DNA of 64,000 bases from an uncultured Neglectibacter sp. (GCA_937958185.1 CALFFN010000006.1:1-64000); one strand, 5' to 3'. Numbered from the stretch's first letter, positions 9,248 to 17,260 are shown. Notes: generated by a model not told the origin, from the sequence alone. A program made the numbers and translations.

Positions 9248-9829
9248 GTGGTCTTTCAGCCCAACACCTACAGCGTTCTGCTGGTTTCCGCGTCAAAAAA
9301 ACTGAATCAGACCCTTTCCTCCCTGCTTTCCCCAGGGGAATACGAGCCAGTGGTGACGGTGGGCAGCGTTGGCGCCGCCAAGCGTCTCCTGCTGGAACAG
9401 GACTTCGACCTGGTGCTGATAAATTCTCCCTTGTCGGACGACCCGGGGATCGAGCTGGCGGAGGACGTCTGCGCCCAAACCGAGTGCGCCGCCCTGCTGC
9501 TGACGGGAAAGGAATTTTTCGAGGAGCTTCACTGCCGGGTGGTGACCAGCGGGGTCGTCACCCTGCCAAAGCCCACCAGCGAAGCCGTGCTCACCCAGAC
9601 CCTCCGGGCGCTGTGCGCCATGCGGGAGCGCCTTCGCCGCCGCCGGGAAAGCCAGACTACCGTGGAGGAAAAGATCCGGGAGCTTCGGGTCATCAACCGC
9701 GCCAAGTGGCACTTGATCGAGCAGGACCACATGACTGAGCCGGAAGCCCACCACGCCATAGAGCAGCTTGCCATGGAGCGCCGAATCACCCGTCTTTCCG
9801 CCGCCGAGCTGCTGCTTTCAAAGCAGTGA
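9248..9829 (+). CDS. ANTAR-domain antitermination regulator with degenerate receiver
   Basis: The 193-aa protein has a CheY-like receiver fold (about 8-120) followed by a coiled segment and an ANTAR RNA-binding domain (about 135-190, with WHLIEQDHMTEPEAHHAIEQ and ERRITRLSAAELLL). The receiver lacks its chemistry: the acidic pair after beta-1 is S-A (about 14-15), and the phosphoacceptor position in DLVLINS is Asn59; only Lys108 of LPKP remains. It is thus unlikely to be switched by phosphorylation. ANTAR proteins stabilise leader hairpins and prevent termination. GTG at 9248 fits the GGAAGGAGG site (7 bp); an in-frame TTG at 9242 is too close. Last gene of the nitrogen operon. Confidence 0.9.
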   Translation: MVFQPNTYSVLLVSASKKLNQTLSSLLSPGEYEPVVTVGSVGAAKRLLLEQDFDLVLINSPLSDDPGIELAEDVCAQTECAALLLTGKEFFEELHCRVVTSGVVTLPKPTSEAVLTQTLRALCAMRERLRRRRESQTTVEEKIRELRVINRAKWHLIEQDHMTEPEAHHAIEQLAMERRITRLSAAELLLSKQ

Positions 9830-9940
9830 GCTTTCAGAACGCATAAAAGAAACGCAGTATGCAGGTATGGCGGGACCGCGGCAGCGGCTGATGGTTCAGG
9901 TCACGCCGATCCTGTGGAAAATAGAATTACGGGAAATGAT

Positions 9941-9967
9941 GGCTGTGGGAAAGTCCACAGCCTTTTT
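9941..9967 (+). terminator. Terminator of the glutamate synthase operon
   Basis: GGCTGTGG/CCACAGCC stem with a GAAAGT loop followed by TTTTT, 112 bp after the ANTAR gene stop. Confidence 0.88.
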
Positions 9968-10018
9968 CACAGCTTCTTTCATTTCCTCAAAAAAATCGAA
10001 AGCTCATCTAAAAAATCA

Positions 10019-10047
10019 TTGAAGAACAGCGGGGAAGCTGGTATGAT
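10019..10047 (+). promoter_or_regulatory. Promoter of the mannan operon
   Basis: TTGAAG (10019-10024), 17-bp spacer, TATGAT (10042-10047), 37 bp before the GH26 start codon. Confidence 0.6.
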
Positions 10048-10083
10048 AATGACAAATCGACCGTTTGCGAGAGGGGGATCAGA

Positions 10084-11412
10084 ATGTCGAAGCCTTTTGC
10101 GCCCTCCGACCCGGAGGCACTGCCTCAGGTACGGGCGCTCTATGAGAAGCTTTTGCAGCACCGGGGGTCAAGGTTTTTATTCGGTCAGCAGGACGCCTAT
10201 GTAGAGGGCGCGACCTTCCAAGCCAACCGGGAGGAAAATCTGGGGAAGACGGATTTTCTCAGGAGCGCCGGGGTGCAGCCGGCTGTTGCCGGCTTTGATC
10301 TGGGTCATCTGGAGGTGTCCTACACGGCGCAAAGGGACCCGGAATTTGCCCGGCTGATCCGGGGAAAGGACCGCACCGGCGGAGATTTTGAGCCGGGGGT
10401 GAATCTGGACAATATCGACTTTTCGTTCATGAAAAAGGCTATCCGCAAAGCCTATGAAACAGGCTCGATTGTCACGGTCAGCTGGCACTCTGTCAATCCC
10501 CTGACCGGGGGAGAATACGGCGACAACCGCAGCTGGGAGGAAAGCGCGATCCGCGCCGTGCTGCCCGGCGGCAGGCTCCACGAGAGATTCCTCTGCTACC
10601 TGGAGGCATTTGTGGAATTTAACTCCACCCTGCTGGACGGCAGCGGTCAACCCATTCCCTATCTCTTCCGACCCTTCCATGAGCACAACGGGGACTGGTT
10701 CTGGTGGGGGATCGACAACATGGAAAACCCCAATGACGGCTCGGCATGGAGCGGCAACGGGGGCAGGCTCAATACCCCGGAGGACTTTGCCGCCCTCTAT
10801 CGGTTTACGGTGGAATACCTGCGCGGCCGGGGCGTGCACAATCTCCTGTACTGCATTTCCCCCGACCGCAGCCGAATGCACTGCGAGGACGCGGGCGCCG
10901 GATACAATGCGGTCCTGGCAAAGCGCTGGCTGGAGGGATACCCCGGAGACGACGTGATCGACCTGTTTGGGCTGGACGATTACTGGGACATGGGCGATCA
11001 CCACGCCCCCGGTGAGGAGCCGGAGGACGTGCAGCCCTTAGAGCGCTTCGCCGGCTCCGTGGAAACCTTGGTCACCCTGGCGGAGAGCCATGGGAAACCG
11101 GCAGCCCTGACGGAAATGGGGATCGCCGGAGAGCAGGTGATGACCCGCGCGGGTCTGCCCCCAAAAGCCCCCTATACCCGCTGGCTCTTAGAGACGGTGC
11201 GGCGAAACGGGACCACCCGCCGGCTGCTTTACGGCATGGTGTGGAGAGCGGGCTTCCGGGGAGAGGACGCCGACCCCAACGCGGTCTACCAGTTCCGCCC
11301 CAAAGACATCAAAGACTTTTCCAAGGGCTTTGAACGGGTCTATCTCTATTCTCTGCATGAGGATTTTGAACAATTTACAAAAGAGCCGGACGTCTTCCTC
11401 GTGCAGCCGTAA
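10084..11412 (+). CDS. Intracellular GH26 beta-mannanase
   Basis: Hydrolyses beta-1,4-mannosidic linkages in mannan or manno-oligosaccharides. The 442-aa protein has GH26 signatures: FRPFHEHNGDWFWWG with the predicted acid/base Glu200, and ALTEMGI with the predicted nucleophile Glu344; WHSVNP and WGIDN line the cleft in the family. There is no signal peptide or binding module, so it should act on imported oligosaccharides in the cytoplasm. It heads a three-gene run with cellobiose 2-epimerase and a GH130 phosphorylase, the known cytoplasmic route for mannobiose: mannobiose to mannosyl-glucose, then phosphorolysis. A GAGAGGGGG ribosome site precedes the ATG. Exact chain-length preference cannot be judged. 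Confidence 0.93.
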   Translation: MSKPFAPSDPEALPQVRALYEKLLQHRGSRFLFGQQDAYVEGATFQANREENLGKTDFLRSAGVQPAVAGFDLGHLEVSYTAQRDPEFARLIRGKDRTGGDFEPGVNLDNIDFSFMKKAIRKAYETGSIVTVSWHSVNPLTGGEYGDNRSWEESAIRAVLPGGRLHERFLCYLEAFVEFNSTLLDGSGQPIPYLFRPFHEHNGDWFWWGIDNMENPNDGSAWSGNGGRLNTPEDFAALYRFTVEYLRGRGVHNLLYCISPDRSRMHCEDAGAGYNAVLAKRWLEGYPGDDVIDLFGLDDYWDMGDHHAPGEEPEDVQPLERFAGSVETLVTLAESHGKPAALTEMGIAGEQVMTRAGLPPKAPYTRWLLETVRRNGTTRRLLYGMVWRAGFRGEDADPNAVYQFRPKDIKDFSKGFERVYLYSLHEDFEQFTKEPDVFLVQP

Positions 11413-11434
11413 AAACAGGAAAGGATGAGTGCAA

Positions 11435-12607
11435 ATGACAGAAATGGCAGCCGAAATCCGCAGGGAGCTGACAGACAGGGTCCTTCCCTTCTGGCGGGGT
11501 CTGCGGGACGATGAAAAGGGCGGCTACATCGGGCAGGTGGAGTTTGACCTTGCCCGGAAGCCGGAAGCGGAGCGGGGCTGTATTCTGAACAGCCGTATCC
11601 TCTGGTTCTTCTCCGAAGCGTACCTGACCCTCAAAGACCCGGCGCTTCTGGACGAGGCCGGGCATGCCTATCAAATGCTGCTTTCCATGCTGGACACGGA
11701 AAACGGCGGCGTGTACTGGTCCATGAACGCGGACAAAACGGTGGCGGACAGCACCAAGCACACCTACAATCAGGGCTTTGCCATTTACGCGCTGTCCGCC
11801 TACTACCGGGCAAGCGGGAATAAGGAGGCTCTAAAGCTTGCCGAGAAGCTGTTCCGGCTGGTGGAGGAAAAATGCTTTGACGGAGAAGGCTACCTTGAGG
11901 CCTTCACCGCAGACTGGAAACCCGCCGGGAACGACAAGCTGAGCGAAAACGGCGTGGAGGCGGGGCGCACCATGAATACCCTGCTCCACATTCTGGAGGG
12001 CTACACCGGTCTTTACGAAGCGGGAAAGGACCCGGAGGTAAGGGAGCGGCTCATCTGGATCATGAACACCTGGGCGGAGAAAATATACGATCCCGAAAGG
12101 CGCAGGCAGGAGGTTTTCTTTGACCTTTCCTACCATACCCTGATAGACCTGCACAGCTTTGGGCACGATATCGAAACCTCCTGGCTTGCCGACCACACGC
12201 TGGACGTGCTGGGTGACCCGGCGCTGACGGAGAAGATCCGTCCCATGCTCCTTGCCATGGCGGATCACACCTTGCAGGTCGCTTACACCGAGGGCAACGG
12301 CTTTTCCAACGAAAGCGAAAACGGAAAGGTCGATACCACCCGGGTCTGGTGGGTGCAGGCGGAGGCTCTTCTGGGCTTTTTGAACGCCTATGAGCATACG
12401 GGCGAGAAGCGTTATCTGGACGCCGCCCGCTCCCAGTGGAAGTATATCAAGGAAAAAATCATCGACCCCCGGGAGGGCTCGGAGTGGTTCTGGTCCGTGA
12501 AAGAGGACGGCACGCCAATCGAAAAGCCCATTGTAGAGCCCTGGAAGTGCCCGTACCACAACGGCAGAATGTGTATGGAAGTGATCCGCCGGAACCCGGC
12601 GTTATAA
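11435..12607 (+). CDS. Cellobiose 2-epimerase
   Basis: Epimerises the reducing-end glucose/mannose of beta-1,4 disaccharides; here probably mannobiose to 4-O-beta-mannosyl-glucose. The 390-aa (alpha/alpha)6-barrel protein of the N-acylglucosamine 2-epimerase superfamily shows FWRGLRDDEKGGYIGQVEF near the start, the GFAIYALSAYYRASGN helix, SFGHDIETSWL with a catalytic-type His and PWKCPYHNGRMCMEVI at the C-terminus with a second conserved His. ATG at 11435 lies about 9 bp after AGGAAAGGA; an in-frame GTG at 11429 is too close to it. The gene is 22 bp after GH26 and is followed directly by GH130, the classic mannan-disaccharide pathway order. Confidence 0.93.
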   Translation: MTEMAAEIRRELTDRVLPFWRGLRDDEKGGYIGQVEFDLARKPEAERGCILNSRILWFFSEAYLTLKDPALLDEAGHAYQMLLSMLDTENGGVYWSMNADKTVADSTKHTYNQGFAIYALSAYYRASGNKEALKLAEKLFRLVEEKCFDGEGYLEAFTADWKPAGNDKLSENGVEAGRTMNTLLHILEGYTGLYEAGKDPEVRERLIWIMNTWAEKIYDPERRRQEVFFDLSYHTLIDLHSFGHDIETSWLADHTLDVLGDPALTEKIRPMLLAMADHTLQVAYTEGNGFSNESENGKVDTTRVWWVQAEALLGFLNAYEHTGEKRYLDAARSQWKYIKEKIIDPREGSEWFWSVKEDGTPIEKPIVEPWKCPYHNGRMCMEVIRRNPAL

Positions 12608-12638
12608 TCAATAAAATTTCACAATAGGAGTGACTGAA

Positions 12639-13802
12639 ATGACCTACCAGGAACTGAGCGAGCGCTATGAAGCGCTGATTGCCAGGAAAAACACGGTGGA
12701 CGAAAGCCACCACAACGGCATTTACCAGCGCTGGGAAAACCCTGTGCTCACCCGGGAGCATATCCCACCCTTCTGGAAGTACGACCCCAACCCGGAAACG
12801 AATCCCTACATGATGCAGCGGCTGGGCGTGAACGCTGTGTTTAACAGCGGGGCGCTCCTGCTGAACGGCAAATATACCCTGGTGGCACGTGTGGAGGGCT
12901 ATGACAGGAAAAGCTTCTTCGCCGTGGCGCAGAGCGACAGCCCCACCGAGGGCTTCCGCTTCTGGGACGAGCCGGTAGTTCTTCCCGACACCTGCCCGGA
13001 GGAAACGAATGTCTACGATATGCGCCTGACCCAGCATGAGGACGGCTGGATCTACGGCGTGTTCTGCTCGGAAAGCAAGGACACGTCCTCCCCCGACCTG
13101 TCCGCCGCCGTAGCCGCCGCAGGCATTGTACGCACCAGGGACCTGAAAACATGGGAGCGTCTGCCGAACCTGGTAACAAAGCGTTCCCCCCAGCAGCGCA
13201 ACGTGGTGCTGCACCCGGAATTTGTGAACGGAAAATACGCCTTTTACACCCGTCCCATGGACGATTTCATCGAAACCGGCAGCGGCGGGGGGATCGGCTT
13301 TGGTCTGTGCGACGACATCACCCATGCGGTCATCGACGAGGAGCGCATGACTTCGATCCGCCGGTACCACACCATCACGGAAAGTAAGAACGGCGCGGGC
13401 GCGGTGCCCATCAAGACGGACAAGGGCTGGCTCCACATCGCCCACGGCGTGCGGAACACCGCGGCGGGTCTCCGCTATGTGGTCTACGCCTTTGCCACCG
13501 CTCTGGACGACCCGGCAAGGGTGATCGCCGAACCCGGCGGGTTCCTGATCGCCCCCTACGGCGGCGAACGTGTAGGCGATGTGAGCAACGTGGTCTTTAC
13601 AAACGGCGCCATTGTCGATACGGACGGCAAGGTGTACATCTATTACGCCTCCTCCGATACCCGGCTCCATGTGGCTTCCACTGATCTTGACCGACTGACG
13701 GACTATGTGTTCCACACCCCCTCAGACCCCTACCGCACATCGGACTGCGTCCGTCAGCGCGTGGACTTCATTCGGAAGAATCTCGATTACCTTGGGAAAT
13801 GA
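12639..13802 (+). CDS. GH130 4-O-beta-mannosyl-glucose phosphorylase
   Basis: Phosphorolyses 4-O-beta-D-mannosyl-D-glucose to mannose 1-phosphate and glucose, saving one ATP. The 387-aa five-bladed propeller shows the GH130 subfamily 1 pattern: PFWKYDPNPETNPYMMQRLGVNAVFNSGA and NVYDMRLTQHEDGWIYGVF, where Asp127 is the predicted proton donor; FNSGA and HPEFVNGKYAFYTRP contribute to phosphate and sugar sites. ATG at 12639 has an AGGAG site 8 bp upstream; a GTG at 12630 overlaps that site. Product specificity (mannosyl-glucose versus mannobiose or longer) is inferred mainly from the adjacent epimerase. Confidence 0.93.
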   Translation: MTYQELSERYEALIARKNTVDESHHNGIYQRWENPVLTREHIPPFWKYDPNPETNPYMMQRLGVNAVFNSGALLLNGKYTLVARVEGYDRKSFFAVAQSDSPTEGFRFWDEPVVLPDTCPEETNVYDMRLTQHEDGWIYGVFCSESKDTSSPDLSAAVAAAGIVRTRDLKTWERLPNLVTKRSPQQRNVVLHPEFVNGKYAFYTRPMDDFIETGSGGGIGFGLCDDITHAVIDEERMTSIRRYHTITESKNGAGAVPIKTDKGWLHIAHGVRNTAAGLRYVVYAFATALDDPARVIAEPGGFLIAPYGGERVGDVSNVVFTNGAIVDTDGKVYIYYASSDTRLHVASTDLDRLTDYVFHTPSDPYRTSDCVRQRVDFIRKNLDYLGK

Positions 13803-13933
13803 TCTTCTGCCGCCTTTTCAAAATGTTTTCCTGCAAGGGGATTTGCAAGGCTCCCGATAGAAATATCTGCGAGTTTCACCCCCGGCAGAGATAGACTTTT
13901 TTCGTAAATCTGAAAGGTTGGCATTGCCATCAC

Positions 13934-13963
13934 GGGCAGCCGCTTGCGGGCGGCTGCCTTTTT
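13934..13963 (+). terminator. Terminator of the mannan operon
   Basis: GGCAGCCG/CGGCTGCC stem (13935-13942 with 13951-13958) followed by TTTTT. No protein gene is seen between 13803 and the tRNA at 14150. Confidence 0.88.
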
Positions 13964-14032
13964 GCCTGATTCTAACTTTTGTATTCCTCAGGCTGCAGCA
14001 CAAAGCGCAATTGCATTTCTCGAAAATTTCTA

Positions 14033-14061
14033 TTGACAACCCGCCCCTGCGGTGCTATAAT
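14033..14061 (+). promoter_or_regulatory. Promoter of tRNA-Leu
   Basis: TTGACA (14033-14038), 17-bp spacer, TATAAT (14056-14061) with an extended TG. The leader to the tRNA has two small stems: CACTC/GAGTG (14069-14084) and CTCGGG/CCCGAG (14110-14127). Confidence 0.88.
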
Positions 14062-14149
14062 AATCAAGCACTCGAAAAAGAGTGTTTGCGGATCAGCTTA
14101 GTTGCCCGCCTCGGGGGTTCCACCCGAGAAAAAATGTGGAATATAATAT

Positions 14150-14236
14150 GCAGGTATGGCGGAATTGGCAGACGCGTATGGTTCAGGTCCATATGGGGGC
14201 AACTCCTTGCAGGTTCAACTCCTGTTACCTGCACCA
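14150..14236 (+). tRNA. tRNA-Leu (anticodon CAG)
   Basis: The 87-nt sequence folds as a class II tRNA: acceptor GCAGGTA/TACCTGC, D arm with GGCGGAATTGGCAGACGC, anticodon stem TATGG/CCATA with loop TTCAGGT (anticodon CAG, decoding CUG), a long variable arm (GGGGGCAACTCC region), a T arm with loop TTCAACT and an encoded CCA at 14234-14236. The G-C-rich D-arm motif and long variable arm are those of tRNA-Leu. It has its own promoter and terminator. Confidence 0.96.
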
Positions 14237-14240
14237 CGTC

Positions 14241-14273
14241 GCGGCGAATCCTTGTGGTTCGCCGCATTTTTTT
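14241..14273 (+). terminator. Terminator of tRNA-Leu
   Basis: GCGGCGAA/TTCGCCGC stem followed by ATTTTTTT, five bases after the CCA end. Confidence 0.93.
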
Positions 14274-14521
14274 GCGCAAAATTCGGCTTCACCGTTCGGA
14301 TTGCCGCTCCTCTCCGAAAAAAGTCACGCTTGCTGCGCCTGTTCGCTTGTAAACGCGCTCACGACGGCTCCACTGCGCTACCAACTTTTTTCGAGCAAAG
14401 GAAAAGGACATCTTTTTTATATCACACAGTTCTGCAAAGTCTAAAATCCGCATGGGCACTGGATAGTTTTTTCAAAAGAGAGCGAAAATATCTTTTTTGT
14501 AGCAGAACCACAAAAAGAAAT

Positions 14522-14550
14522 AATCGGTCTTTTGACCGATTCTTTTTTTT
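14522..14550 (+). terminator. Terminator-like hairpin closing repeat module A
   Basis: AATCGGTC-TTTT-GACCGATT followed by CTTTTTTTT. Confidence 0.75.
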
Positions 14551-14658
14551 AATAAATTTGTACAGGAGTTGAACCTGCATTTCAATAAGAGGATTTTCCG
14601 AAGGAAAATCCAAGCGTGACCGCGTAGCGGTCATGCGTCCTGCTTCCCTGCACCACGT

Positions 14659-14690
14659 CGCCGCAAACGCTTTGAGTTTGCGGCGATTTT
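14659..14690 (+). terminator. Terminator-like hairpin after the degenerate tRNA 3' end
   Basis: GCCGCAAA/TTTGCGGC stem followed by GATTTTTT, at the same offset from the CCTGCACCACGTCGC copy as the true tRNA terminator from the tRNA end. Confidence 0.75.
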
Positions 14691-14912
14691 TTACAAAAAT
14701 CACTGCGTCACTTTACGCGTTGCGGCTCCTCTCTCAAAAATGTCTCGCTCCCATCGGCTAACTGCTTATAAATGGTGAGCGCATCCCGGTGGGACGCTGG
14801 TGCGAACTGACCGAGCCGACAGGCAAGAAACGTTTTTACGCCGATTTGGTCACTAACAACATTTTTGAGGCAAGAGCAAAGGACATCTATTTTGAACGGG
14901 AACCACAAGCAG

Positions 14913-14957
14913 AAAAGCCAGTGTTTTTGCGGAAACGCACATGAACACTGGCTTTTT
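14913..14957 (+). terminator. Terminator-like hairpin closing repeat module B
   Basis: AAAAGCCAGTGTT/AACACTGGCTTTTT stem; symmetric enough to stop transcripts from either side. No gene precedes it on the plus strand. Confidence 0.75.
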
Positions 14958-15291
14958 CTTTATTTTTTGCTACAAATTCATGTTGCTGGATTTGCGGAAA
15001 ATATGGGTCAAAAACAAGAAAAAATACAAAAATGCAACACGAATTTTGATAAAAACAGGGCTGCAAAGCAGCTTTATTTTTGTATGGCTTTTATGTTGTG
15101 TACAATTGTATAAAAACTGTATAAATACTGACTTTTTTAGTCTTCCTGCGGTGATAAAATACCGCCGTTTTCAGCCATCGAGCCGTCAAAAGGTAGTCAA
15201 AATCGTATTGGAAGATGTTTTCCATACATAGAATAGAACAGCAGGAGAGCTTATTGTATGCTATTTTTTAGAAAATGCATGCCAAACAACG

Positions 15292-16830
15292 TTAACGATC
15301 ATTTATTTTCGCATCAATATGAAACTCTCGCTCTATTGTATCATTTATCAATATCTTCTGATAAATGTAAAACATAAACGGTAATTCCTCGTCAATTTTC
15401 CACCACTTGGCTGATAAATGTTCAAAGTCAGTGTGTAATTCACTGTATTCATCAGAAATGTATTCCATAAGATAAAAATGATTAATTTTATTTACGTCGT
15501 ATTCTACGGCAGATTCATCATAAGCATAGCTATCTATCTTTTTCAAGCATCTGAGTTTCATCGGAGAAAGCCCTGTTTCTTCTGCTACTTCCCGAATTGC
15601 AGTTTCTTCGATAGAATTGTCGCTAACTTTTTTATGACCTTTTGGTAAAACCCAACTACCATCATCTCTCTGAACTAACGCAATATACACATCAGAATTT
15701 TGTCTAAAAAAGACAAATCCTCCCGCAGAAACTTCAACATCAATACTTTCCTTGAAAGTTTTTCCATACTCAGAATTATTTGCCCACAAATCATTAAAAT
15801 GCTTTTTTAGCGAACCATATAAAGAACCATAGTCCTTTTCTATTTCAAAGACAGGCAAATCTCGAACTTGTTCCGTAGGCTTTTCTGCATATGTTGATAC
15901 AAAAACGCTGTTGTCAATCATGATAAATCTAAAATACGGTTCCCCTTTTTGATATTTGATTCCACTTTTTTCCAACTTTAATTCTCTAATAAACTTTTTC
16001 ATGCCCATTTCCACTATTGCATGAGTAGAATCTAATTCGCTTTTGAAGTCCTCTATAGATTCATATTTTCTAAGTGCCATGAGACCACGATTCACCCATG
16101 AAGAATTTGGAGAGAGCAGAAGTATTTTTAATCGTTTCAAATTATTATATTTTAGCATTTCTGCTAAGGATATTATTGAGCTATCTGCTCCAAAAAATTC
16201 CAGCCCTTTATTTGCAAGTATTTTGATTTCTGAAGCACGGTGAGCCTTCTGGACAATAAATGGTTTTGCTGCCTCTAAGTTTGGAAACGAACGTATTTCA
16301 AGGTAGTTATCAGTTTTAGTAGAAGGCTCTTTCTTGAAACTGTTAAGTTGATCAAATTGATTTTGCATTTCTTGTACATTGGAAATATCGTTTGTCTGTA
16401 AATCGAACAGCCATTTTCTTAGGTTAATTTCACCTTGTGTTTTTTTCCCTTCACTAAAATCAATATAGGTCACTCCCAGTAGATCAGTAGGTATTTTAAC
16501 ATTTCCGTCTTTTACAATAATCGATTTGGTTCTGCCCAGTTTTCCTGAAAAAAGTCCATGTTCAAAAATCACGTTATCTCTAGGCTTTCCAGACTTTTTG
16601 CCCCTATACCAAACTGCATCATCGCTCGAATAAATAAATATGGATCCATCAATGCCCTCTCTAGATATCATTTCTTCTAAATTTTCGAGAGTAAACTTTC
16701 CAGTTTCAAAAGTAGAAGGAACCTGATTCCATCTAACAGGAATCATTTTACATTCTTCAACAATTTTTGCAATCTCCAACAATAACCCTTTTTCGTGCGC
16801 CTCCGTAGAACTACCAATAAAAATTTTCAT
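15292..16830 (-). CDS. TIR-like / PLD-like / Nudix fusion protein (candidate immune effector)
   Basis: The 512-aa protein has three parts. Residues 1-130 match the predicted nucleotide-binding TIR-like domain found in CBASS/Pycsar effectors: MKIFIGSSTE at the start, YSSDDAVWYRG (67-77) and PRDNVIFEHGLFSGKLGR (83-100), with Glu90 at the NADase catalytic position. Residues 175-350 look like a phospholipase-D-type fold without HKD motifs (LKRLKILLLSPNSSWVNRGL, PYFRFIMIDNSVFVSTYAEK), possibly a sensor. Residues 368-512 are a Nudix hydrolase: PKGHKKVSDN...REVAEETG, with the catalytic R-E-x-x-E-E core at 413-418 and a one-residue-longer spacing before it. No signal peptide or membrane segment. The gene is AT-rich, solitary, and sits beside tRNA-linked repeats, all signs of transfer. 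Function is inferred, not established. Confidence 0.82.
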   Translation of the reverse strand: MKIFIGSSTEAHEKGLLLEIAKIVEECKMIPVRWNQVPSTFETGKFTLENLEEMISREGIDGSIFIYSSDDAVWYRGKKSGKPRDNVIFEHGLFSGKLGRTKSIIVKDGNVKIPTDLLGVTYIDFSEGKKTQGEINLRKWLFDLQTNDISNVQEMQNQFDQLNSFKKEPSTKTDNYLEIRSFPNLEAAKPFIVQKAHRASEIKILANKGLEFFGADSSIISLAEMLKYNNLKRLKILLLSPNSSWVNRGLMALRKYESIEDFKSELDSTHAIVEMGMKKFIRELKLEKSGIKYQKGEPYFRFIMIDNSVFVSTYAEKPTEQVRDLPVFEIEKDYGSLYGSLKKHFNDLWANNSEYGKTFKESIDVEVSAGGFVFFRQNSDVYIALVQRDDGSWVLPKGHKKVSDNSIEETAIREVAEETGLSPMKLRCLKKIDSYAYDESAVEYDVNKINHFYLMEYISDEYSELHTDFEHLSAKWWKIDEELPFMFYIYQKILINDTIEREFHIDAKINDR

Positions 16831-16898
16831 AAAAAATCGTTCCTTTTGATTCTAAATTTGCAGAAGCCAAATCACCCTACACAAATTTTGACATTTTC

Positions 16899-16927
16899 AT
16901 TGTATCATAGCCTGATTGAAATTGAAA
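16899..16927 (-). promoter_or_regulatory. Probable promoter of the TIR-Nudix gene
   Basis: Minus strand TTTCAA (16927-16922), 17-bp spacer, extended TG-A-TACAAT (-10 at 16904-16899). The -35 is weak. AAAGGAACG precedes the start codon. Confidence 0.55.
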
Positions 16928-16942
16928 GCCCCCAAAAAGCAG

Positions 16943-16977
16943 AAAAAATCCCAGCCTACCATAAATAGTAAACTGGG
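16943..16977 (-). terminator. Minus-strand terminator upstream of the TIR-Nudix gene
   Basis: Minus strand CCCAG..TAC/GTA..CTGGG stem followed by ATTTTTT. It would end any transcript entering from 16980-17260, where no intact gene is seen; it insulates the TIR-Nudix promoter. Confidence 0.65.
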
Positions 16978-17260
16978 GGTTCCCGTGTGCGGGTAAATCG
17001 CTGTTCAATTGTCGCGCCGGAAAGCCCGACTGCTTACGGGAAACTGGATTTTTACTGCCCCTGTTCCATCGCGCACTTAACGATCACCGACACCCGTTAG
17101 TGACACGCCGCTACCGCCGAAGGTGTTTTCCTCGATGGTGTACACTACGCCATTTTCCATTTTGGAAGTTACTTTTGCTTAAGCTTTAATCCCTCCCGCA
17201 TAACGAGCGGCTATTGACCCTGCTGCTTCGCGCCGGTGTCCTGCGTTAAAGTGCCAGCAC
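16978..17260. other. Gene-free stretch, possible gene remnant
   Basis: No credible gene. On the minus strand a 27-codon frame ending near 17085 reads MENGVVYTIEENTFGGSGVS and onward, with protein-like composition, but it has no full-length context and is preceded by a stop six codons upstream. It could be the decayed end of a former gene between two terminators. Confidence 0.35.

Larger units (their letters stand above)
14208..14957. repeat. Repeat-rich gene-free region downstream of tRNA-Leu
   Basis: No protein gene is supported from 14274 to 15291. Two diverged copies of one module are visible: copy A begins at the tRNA 3' end (14228) and copy B at 14647. They share the exact 15-mer CCTGCACCACGTCGC (14228-14242 and 14647-14661), then a GC hairpin with T-run, a GGCTCCTCTC/CCGCTCCTCTC segment, and a later AGCAAAGGA...GGACATCT segment. 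The T-arm sequence of the tRNA (14208-14225) also reappears inverted at 14562-14579. Each module ends in a strong terminator. The region may be a scar of a lost tRNA or of integration at the tRNA. Confidence 0.75.

Noticed and set aside
9223..9738. 171-codon frame overlapping the ANTAR gene
   Set aside because: Out of frame with the receiver and ANTAR motifs, and it reads as a GC-rich shadow.
14562..14680. Second tRNA gene
   Set aside because: Only a T-arm copy in inverted orientation and a CCTGCACCA-like 3' end are present; acceptor, D and anticodon arms cannot be assembled.
16998..17085. Small minus-strand gene encoding MENGVVYTIEENTFGG...
   Set aside because: Composition is protein-like, but no ribosome site, no promoter and only 27 codons after a near upstream stop; kept as a possible remnant.
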